From CADEFQ01 sp050185195 (GTDB lineage Bacteria; Pseudomonadota; Gammaproteobacteria; Steroidobacterales; Steroidobacteraceae): 64,000 nucleotides of DNA. The notes beneath the pieces were generated by a model that did not search any database, was not told the origin of the DNA, and saw only the letters and a program-made list of their open reading frames with translations. Positions 58,343-64,000 of the stretch are shown here, piece after piece. Position 1 is the stretch's first letter, and each line of letters starts with the position of its first letter. Position numbers and translations under genes: made by a program. The DNA is taken from assembly GCA_050185195.1 (NCBI GenBank), contig JBFWZQ010000004.1, positions 186,001-250,000 on the forward strand. Direction: 5' to 3'.

Positions 58343-59667
58343 GCCCGCCCTCCGGCCGACCGTGCGCCCGTGAGCAGCGCCTCGCGCAGCGCCACGAACT
58401 GCGGCGCGAGGTCTTCCTTCGCGGTGGGCAGTTCGTAGAGTCGCGCGAGCGACGGCGGCGTCGGCACTTCGCATCCGATCAGCGGCTCGACGATTTCGCG
58501 GAACTTGGCCGGGTGCGCGGTGGCGGCGATCACCCAGGCACTGGCCGCCTTGCGCGCGGCCGGCATGCGCGCCATCACTTCGGCCGCGACGGCCGTGTGC
58601 GGGCACCAGATCCTGCGATAGGCGGCGTAGTCCGCCGCGATGCGCTGGCGTATGGCGCCATCGTCGACGACTTCCGCGCTGACAGCCGATTTCAATGCGT
58701 CGAACCGCGGGTACAGCGCCTGCAGCCTTTCCATGTTGCTCGGATCACCCACGTCCATGGCAGAAGCAAGCGTAGCGATACTGCGCCTCGGCTGCCACGG
58801 CTTGCCGGACAGATAGTCGGGGACGGTGCGGTTTGCGTTGTGCGCGAGCACGATGTCGCCGATCGGCAGGCCCACGTGGCGCGCCCAGATGCAGGCGAGT
58901 GCATTGCCGAGATTGCCGCTCGGTATCACGAAGGAAGCCGGCCGGCCTTCGCGACGCCAGACGGCCAGCGCCGTCGCCGCGTGGTAGGCCGCCTGCGGCA
59001 ACAGCCGGCCCAGGTTGATGCTGTTGGCCGACGACAGGTCGCAATGCGCGCGCAAGGCCGGATCCTGGAAGGCCGTCTTCACGAGCCGCTGGCAATCGTC
59101 GAAGCTGCCATGCACGGCAAAGGATCGCACGTTGTCGCCCCAGCACGTGAGCTGCTGCTCCTGGGCCGGCGAGACGAGGCCCTTCGGATAGAGCACGCCT
59201 ACGCGAATGCCGGGCCGGCGATGAAAGGCCGCGGCCACCGCCCCGCCCGTATCGCCCGAGGTGGCCACGAGGATCTCGAGCGGCCTTGCCGTCGTCGTCC
59301 GCAGCCGCGCGAGTGACGCCGCGAGGAAGCGCGCCCCGAAGTCCTTGAAGGCCGCCGTGGGCCCGTGGAAGAGCTCGAGTACCGAGTACCCCGCCCCGTC
59401 GACCGCCACGAGCGGCGCCGGGAAGTTGCAGGCATCGGCCGTGATGTCGCCGAGCGCGGCATCGAGGACATTGCCCGCAGCGAAGGGCGCGATGAGGGTG
59501 CTCGCGACCTCCGCGAGCGTGGCGCCCGGCGGAAAATCGTCGGGCCGCAACCGTGGCCATTCCGTCGGCACGTAGAGGCCGCCATCGGGCGCGAGACCCG
59601 CGAGCAGCGCTTCGGAAAACGACGCGTCGGGGCCGTGGCCCCGCGTGCTTCGATAGTGCATGGGCAT
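58339..59667 (-). CDS. thrC: Threonine synthase
   Basis: A 442-residue PLP enzyme of the long threonine synthase class. The PLP Lys lies in FHGPTAAFKDFGARFLAA, the phosphate-binding loop in VATSGDTGGAVAAAF, and later SGNLGNALACIWARH is typical. It converts O-phosphohomoserine to threonine. The start overlaps the thrB stop (TGATG). Complete. Confidence 0.96.
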   Translation of the reverse strand: MPMHYRSTRGHGPDASFSEALLAGLAPDGGLYVPTEWPRLRPDDFPPGATLAEVASTLIAPFAAGNVLDAALGDITADACNFPAPLVAVDGAGYSVLELFHGPTAAFKDFGARFLAASLARLRTTTARPLEILVATSGDTGGAVAAAFHRRPGIRVGVLYPKGLVSPAQEQQLTCWGDNVRSFAVHGSFDDCQRLVKTAFQDPALRAHCDLSSANSINLGRLLPQAAYHAATALAVWRREGRPASFVIPSGNLGNALACIWARHVGLPIGDIVLAHNANRTVPDYLSGKPWQPRRSIATLASAMDVGDPSNMERLQALYPRFDALKSAVSAEVVDDGAIRQRIAADYAAYRRIWCPHTAVAAEVMARMPAARKAASAWVIAATAHPAKFREIVEPLIGCEVPTPPSLARLYELPTAKEDLAPQFVALREALLTGARSAGGRA

Positions 59668-60602
59668 CAGGCGGCCTCGACGCGGGCGCCGTGGGCGCCG
59701 ATATCCACGATCCAGTGATCGGCCTCGATTTCGCGCGCCGCGAAGGCTTGCACCATGGCGCGGCGTACGGCCTCGGCCGTTGCGGCCACGCTCCAGGCGA
59801 ACATCGTCGGTCCCGCGCCCGAGATCGAACAGCCGAGTGCGCCGGCCTCCATCGCCGCGTCGCGCACCCCGCCGAACCCCGGGATCAGGGCCTGGCGTTG
59901 CGGTTCGATCACGACGTCCTCGAACGAAGCGCGCAGCAGGTCGAGGTCGCCCGTGTAGCAGCCCGAGATGAAGCCGGCGAGGTTCGCGGTCTGCCAGACG
60001 AAATCCGACATCGCGACGCTCTTGTTCAGGATGGCCCGCGCTTCGCGCGTGCCGAGGAACATGTGGGGATGGACGATCACGGCCCGTACGCCCGGCGGCA
60101 CGGGAATCTGCTTGACGCGTGGATGGTCGATGCCGACCGTCAGCACGAGCCCGCCGTAGAGCGACGGCGCGATATTGTCGACGTGCAGCGAACCGCTCGC
60201 CACGGCTTCACCCTGCATCGCGAACTTGAGCAGTTCGAGCTGCGGCAGCGGCGCGTCGAGCAACGCATTCGCGGCCACCACGGCGCCCACGGCCGACGCC
60301 GCCGAGCCGCCGAGGCCGGAGCCGAGCGGGATCCCCTTTTCGATCGTCATCTCGAGGCCGAAGCCGGGTGCGAGCGCCTCGTGCATCGCGAGCAGCGCAC
60401 GCCCCGCCGTGTTGCGCGCGGCTTCCAGCGGCAGGTCCGCGGCGACGCCGGTGATGGCCCGGATCGTGACGCCCGTACCCGTCGTGCGGCGGACCGTGAC
60501 CCGATCCCCGAGCGCATCGACGCTGAAACCAAGGATGTCGAATCCGATCGCGACATTGCCAACCGAAGCCGGTGCAAAGGCGGTGGCCTCCCGTGCGCTC
60601 AC
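59667..60602 (-). CDS. thrB: Homoserine kinase
   Basis: A 311-residue GHMP kinase. The ATP-binding motif is IPLGSGLGGSAASAVG (about residues 90-105), motif 1 is FAPASVGNVAIGFDILG near the N-terminus, and SISGAGPTMFAW is motif 3. It phosphorylates homoserine. The GTG start at 60602 overlaps the thrA stop (GTGA). Confidence 0.95.
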   Translation of the reverse strand: MSAREATAFAPASVGNVAIGFDILGFSVDALGDRVTVRRTTGTGVTIRAITGVAADLPLEAARNTAGRALLAMHEALAPGFGLEMTIEKGIPLGSGLGGSAASAVGAVVAANALLDAPLPQLELLKFAMQGEAVASGSLHVDNIAPSLYGGLVLTVGIDHPRVKQIPVPPGVRAVIVHPHMFLGTREARAILNKSVAMSDFVWQTANLAGFISGCYTGDLDLLRASFEDVVIEPQRQALIPGFGGVRDAAMEAGALGCSISGAGPTMFAWSVAATAEAVRRAMVQAFAAREIEADHWIVDIGAHGARVEAA

Positions 60603-63085
60603 AGCCGCGCCCCGAGATAGGCCGAGAGGCGCAGCAGGTCGGCGAACACGCCGCCCGCGGTGACTTCCGGGCCCGCGCCCGGGCCCTGCACGATCAGCGG
60701 ATTGGCGCTGTAGCGCGCCGTGGCGAAGCGCACGATGTTGTCGGTGAGCGCGATGTTGGCGAAGGCATGCCTGCCCTCGACTTCGACGACCCCCACGGTC
60801 GCCTCGCCCTGCGCCGTGATGCGGCCGACGTAGCGCAGGACCTTGCCGCGTGCCCGGGCCGCGGCAAAACGCGCTTGCAGCGCGGCGTCCGAGGCGGGCA
60901 ACTGCCGCATGAAATCGTCGATCGTACCGACCTCGAGCCCGGCGGGCACGAGGCTCTCGACCCTCACGTCCGCGAGTTCGAGCGAGAGGCCCATCTCGCG
61001 GCCGAGGATGATCAGCTTGCGCGCGACATCCGTGCCCGACAGGTCGTCGCGCGGATCGGGTTCGGTGTAGCCGCGCTGCTTGGCATCCGCAACGATCCGC
61101 GAGAACGGCACCGTGCCGTCGTAGACATTGAAGAGATAGGCCAGCGTGCCCGAGAAGATGCCTTCGATGCTGTGCACGGCATCGCCCGTGTCGCGCAGGT
61201 CGCGAAGGGTCTGCACCACCGGCAGGCCCGCGCCGACCGTGGTCTCGTAGAGGTAGTGCGCGCCCGTCGCGCGGCGCGCCTGCTGCAGCTCGCGGTAGTA
61301 CGCGAAATCGCCGCTGTTCGCCTTCTTGTTCGGCGTGACGATGTGGATGCCCGCCGCGAGCCACTCCCGGTAACGGGCCGCCACCTCGGGGCTCGCGCTG
61401 CAGTCGATGATCACCGAGTGCGGCAGGTAGTCGACATGCACGTGCTCGACGAAGCGGGCGAGATCCGCGGGAACGGCATCCGCCTGCACGGCCTCGCGCC
61501 AGCGCCCGAGCGGCAGTCCGGCCGCCGACAACGCCATCGTCTTCGAGGCGAGTACGCCACGGATGCGCAGGTCGAGCTTCAGCTCGCGCAGTCGCGCGGC
61601 CTGCGCGGCCACCTGGTCGAGGAACACGCGCCCCACGGTGCCCGGGCCGATCACCCCGATCGACAGCGTGTGCGGCGACAGGTAGAAACCCGCGTGCACG
61701 GCGCGCAACGCCCGCGTCGCGTCCCGGGCGCCCACCACCACGGAGATATTGCGTTCCGAGGCACCCTGCGCGATCGCGCGCACGTTGACGCTGCTCGCGC
61801 CGAGCGCATTGAACACTTTCGCCGACACGCCGGGCATGCCCGCCATGCCGTCGCCGACCACCGCCAGGATCGCGAGGTCGGTGTCCACGTCGACGCTCTG
61901 GATCTGGCCGTCGGCGAGTTCGCGCGAGAAGGCCTCGCGCACGGCCTGCACGGCTTGATTCGCCTGCGCACCGGGTACGGCGCAGCAGATCGAATGCTCG
62001 GAGCTGCCCTGCGAGATCACGATGACCGAGATGTCCGCTTCGCGCAGCGCGCCGAAGAGCCGGTGGGCGGTGCCCGGGACGCCGATCATGCCCGCACCCT
62101 CGACGTTCACGAGCGCGACCTGCTCGATGCTCGTGATGCCCTTGACCGGCATGCCCGACTGCGGCTCGGCGCAGATCAGCGTGCCCGCCTTTTCGGGTGC
62201 GAAGGTATTCCGGATCCAGATCGGGATGCCGCGCCCGACCGCGGGCGCCATTGTCTGCGGATGGATCACCTTCGCGCCGAAGTACGCGAGTTCCATCGCT
62301 TCGTTGTACGACAGCGCGTCGATCACGCGCGCGTCGGGCACGCGCCGCGGGTCCGCCGACAGCACGCCGTCGACATCCGTCCAGATGACGATCTCTGCGG
62401 CGTCGAGCAGCGCGCCGAAGATGGACGCCGAAAAATCGCTCCCGTTGCGGCCGAGCGTGGTCTGCACGCCCTTGCCATCCGAGGCGATGAATCCCGTGAT
62501 GACCAGGGTACGCGGCGCGTCGCCGGCCGCGACCGCGGCTAGCTTCGCCTTCGATTGCGCCCATTGCACCGCCGGCCCGAGCGCGCCCCACTCGACGACC
62601 AGCACTTCGCGCGCATCGACCCACTCGATGGCACCGCGACGCAGGCCACGGTGCGCAAGGTATGCACGGAAGAGCCGCGTGGACCACAGCTCGCCAAAGC
62701 CGACGATCGCGTCGCGCACGGCACCCGCGGCCGAGCGCGTCAGTCGTACGGTATTGAGGATGCCTTCGAGGTCATGGCAATCGCGGTCGAAGGCAGCGAG
62801 CCAGAGTTTCGCCCCCTTCGGATCGAGCACCGCTTCGGCGATCCCGGCGTGGCGGGCACGCAAGGCGTCGAGTTCGTGGCGCACGCCATCCTGCTGCTGC
62901 TCGGCGAGTTGCACGAGGCGGTACAGCGCATCGGTGACGCCGCGGCACGCGGACAGCACGATGCCGAGCTTCGCTTCGGGCGAACTTTCGATGATCTTCG
63001 CGACACGCTCGAAACAGGCAGCGTCGGCGACGCTCGAGCCGCCGAACTTGTGGACGCGCCAGGCGGCACGATCGGAACCGGTCAT
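60599..63085 (-). CDS. thrA: Bifunctional aspartokinase/homoserine dehydrogenase
   Basis: An 828-residue fusion. The aspartokinase domain occupies residues 1 to about 290 (VHKFGGSSVADAACFERV), two ACT domains about 310-460 carry allosteric sites, and a homoserine dehydrogenase with GVIGPGTVGR follows from about 470. It catalyses the first and third steps from aspartate to threonine. Feedback by threonine is expected for the family. ATG 63085 is preceded by AGAGAG. The 55-base space before divergent XdhC has no visible leader peptide or attenuator. Confidence 0.97.
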   Translation of the reverse strand: MTGSDRAAWRVHKFGGSSVADAACFERVAKIIESSPEAKLGIVLSACRGVTDALYRLVQLAEQQQDGVRHELDALRARHAGIAEAVLDPKGAKLWLAAFDRDCHDLEGILNTVRLTRSAAGAVRDAIVGFGELWSTRLFRAYLAHRGLRRGAIEWVDAREVLVVEWGALGPAVQWAQSKAKLAAVAAGDAPRTLVITGFIASDGKGVQTTLGRNGSDFSASIFGALLDAAEIVIWTDVDGVLSADPRRVPDARVIDALSYNEAMELAYFGAKVIHPQTMAPAVGRGIPIWIRNTFAPEKAGTLICAEPQSGMPVKGITSIEQVALVNVEGAGMIGVPGTAHRLFGALREADISVIVISQGSSEHSICCAVPGAQANQAVQAVREAFSRELADGQIQSVDVDTDLAILAVVGDGMAGMPGVSAKVFNALGASSVNVRAIAQGASERNISVVVGARDATRALRAVHAGFYLSPHTLSIGVIGPGTVGRVFLDQVAAQAARLRELKLDLRIRGVLASKTMALSAAGLPLGRWREAVQADAVPADLARFVEHVHVDYLPHSVIIDCSASPEVAARYREWLAAGIHIVTPNKKANSGDFAYYRELQQARRATGAHYLYETTVGAGLPVVQTLRDLRDTGDAVHSIEGIFSGTLAYLFNVYDGTVPFSRIVADAKQRGYTEPDPRDDLSGTDVARKLIILGREMGLSLELADVRVESLVPAGLEVGTIDDFMRQLPASDAALQARFAAARARGKVLRYVGRITAQGEATVGVVEVEGRHAFANIALTDNIVRFATARYSANPLIVQGPGAGPEVTAGGVFADLLRLSAYLGARL

Positions 63086-63140
63086 GACAACTCTCTGAAG
63101 GGGGGCAAAAACCTTGAAAGCCTAGCATAATGGCCCGCAC

Positions 63141-64000
63141 GTGGACGACGAACTGCACCACCTCCTGCCGTTCTACGCTGGCGCGCGTGCGGCAGGGGAA
63201 GCACTCGCACTCGCCATCGTGCTGCGCACCGCCGGTTCCACGTATCGCAAGGGCGGCGCGTGGATGCTCCTCGCCCACGATGGTCGTTACGCCGGCCTGC
63301 TCTCCGGCGGCTGCCTCGAAGGCGACCTGCAGGGGCATGCCGCGCGCGTGATCGAGGACGGCCACGCCGTCCTCGTCCGTTACGACTCGCGCGGTCCCGA
63401 CGACGCACTCTGGGGACTCGGCAGCGGCTGCGAAGGCGCGATGGATGTACTGCTGCTGCGGGTCGGCCCCGCCGAGGCCTGGCAGCCGCTCGCGGCCGTG
63501 CAGGAATCGATCGCCCGGGACCTGCCCTTCGCCTTTGGCGTGGTCGCATCGCCAGGCGCAGGTGGCAAGCCGCTCGGCGCCGTCGCACTCGCGCCACCCG
63601 ATGATCCGGACCTGTTCGTGGTCCATGTCAGGCCACCGCCGCGCGTGTTGTTGCTCGGGGGTGGTCCCGACGCATTGCCCGTCGCCCGGTTCGCGGCGCT
63701 GCTTGGCTGGCGCCTCACCGTGGCCGATCATCGGCCCGCCTACGCGAGGGCCGATCGATTTCCGGCCGGCACGCGGGTGATCGGGTCGCCGGCGGATGAG
63801 TTCACGCGGCATTGCGACCTGTCGCGCATCGACGCGGCAATCGTCATGAGCCACCATCTCGAGGCCGATCGCGCGTATCTCGCGGCCCTCGCGCCAACCG
63901 ACGTCCCTTACGTCGGCCTGCTCGGGCCGCAGCCGCGCCGCGAGCGGCTGCTCGCCGACATCGGTGCGCTCGCCGTTCCGCTACGCACTCGCCTGCGTGC
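63141..64000 (+). CDS. XdhC/CoxI family protein (3' end outside window)
   Basis: The frame is open from GTG 63141 to the window edge (286 codons). The N-terminal XdhC/CoxI domain has LRTAGSTYRKGGAWML and SGGCLEGDL (molybdenum-cofactor family, about residues 28-75). A Rossmann-like domain follows (RVLLLGGGPDALPVARFAAL, then MSHHLEADRAYLAALA). XdhC proteins bind and sulfurate molybdopterin for xanthine or CO dehydrogenases; no such enzyme is visible in the window. It is divergent from thrA. Confidence 0.88.
   Translation, partial: MDDELHHLLPFYAGARAAGEALALAIVLRTAGSTYRKGGAWMLLAHDGRYAGLLSGGCLEGDLQGHAARVIEDGHAVLVRYDSRGPDDALWGLGSGCEGAMDVLLLRVGPAEAWQPLAAVQESIARDLPFAFGVVASPGAGGKPLGAVALAPPDDPDLFVVHVRPPPRVLLLGGGPDALPVARFAALLGWRLTVADHRPAYARADRFPAGTRVIGSPADEFTRHCDLSRIDAAIVMSHHLEADRAYLAALAPTDVPYVGLLGPQPRRERLLADIGALAVPLRTRLR

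Noticed and set aside
60572..62542. Plus-strand open frame antisense to thrA (656 codons)
   Set aside because: Shadow frame; thrA is full-length and conserved.
63086..63140. thr leader peptide and attenuator
   Set aside because: The space before thrA is 55 bases, without a Thr/Ile-rich small frame or tandem hairpins.

Overview
The window is about two-thirds G+C, densely coded and mostly protein-coding, with no gene-free stretch over 300 bases. Gene content and order point to a gammaproteobacterium, possibly of the Xanthomonadales/Nevskiales/Steroidobacterales type. The evidence is the uvrC-pgsA-tRNA(Gly-Cys-Leu) order, the purB/nudix/mnmA cluster, the thrABC operon, a full System I cytochrome c maturation operon, and a chromosomal dif site nearly identical to that of E. 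coli. This placement is an inference from synteny, not from a marker gene.

Bases 1-1650 are the right end of a filamentous (inovirus) prophage. It holds the C-terminal part of a Zot-type morphogenesis protein and, on the opposite strand, a two-gene operon (small membrane protein and HTH-like phage regulator). The prophage stops at a 28-bp XerC/XerD dif site (1619-1646), so this part of the chromosome should lie at the replication terminus. Bases 1688-8752 hold a DUF2130 protein, a pirin/FMN-reductase/YceI operon divergent from a LysR regulator, threonine dehydrogenase, an ion-transporter-superfamily antiporter and a rhomboid protease.

Bases 8730-22045 are almost entirely on the minus strand: a MATE exporter, a MaoC-like dehydratase, ccmABCDEFGHI, and a four-gene MacAB-like export operon (adaptor, ATPase, two FtsX-type permeases). 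A perfect AT-rich palindrome lies in front of the export operon. Three tRNA genes, pgsA, uvrC, a family-5 uracil-DNA glycosylase, icd, aceA and aceB follow, again on the minus strand (22105-29804). The last three form the isocitrate branch point of the TCA and glyoxylate cycles. A divergent XRE/ScfR-type regulator (29896-31437) faces aceB, and an inverted repeat overlaps its own start codon.

Bases 31482-43100 carry a class II DAHP synthase, a two-gene lysine-catabolism cassette (saccharopine/lysine dehydrogenase family plus aminoadipate-semialdehyde dehydrogenase), YebC, a PhoQ/PhoP-like two-component system with a PepSY protein, MazG, a Nudix CoA pyrophosphatase, fumarase C and adenylosuccinate lyase. 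Bases 43224-57735 carry a Nudix hydrolase with MnmA, a cysteine-synthase-like enzyme, aconitase A, MsrPQ, tryptophan 2,3-dioxygenase, a YgjP-type metalloprotease, an ABC-2 exporter, a threonine aldolase and TatD. Bases 57743-63085 hold a NERD-domain protein and the thrABC operon. An XdhC-family gene runs off the right edge.

Themes: central carbon flux (icd, aceA, aceB, fumC, acnA) and both synthesis and breakdown of threonine (thrABC, tdh, threonine aldolase). Most operons are translationally coupled through ATGA, GTGA or TGATG junctions. No rRNA, CRISPR array, insertion sequence or clearly new multigene system was recognised; the best leads are listed as findings.
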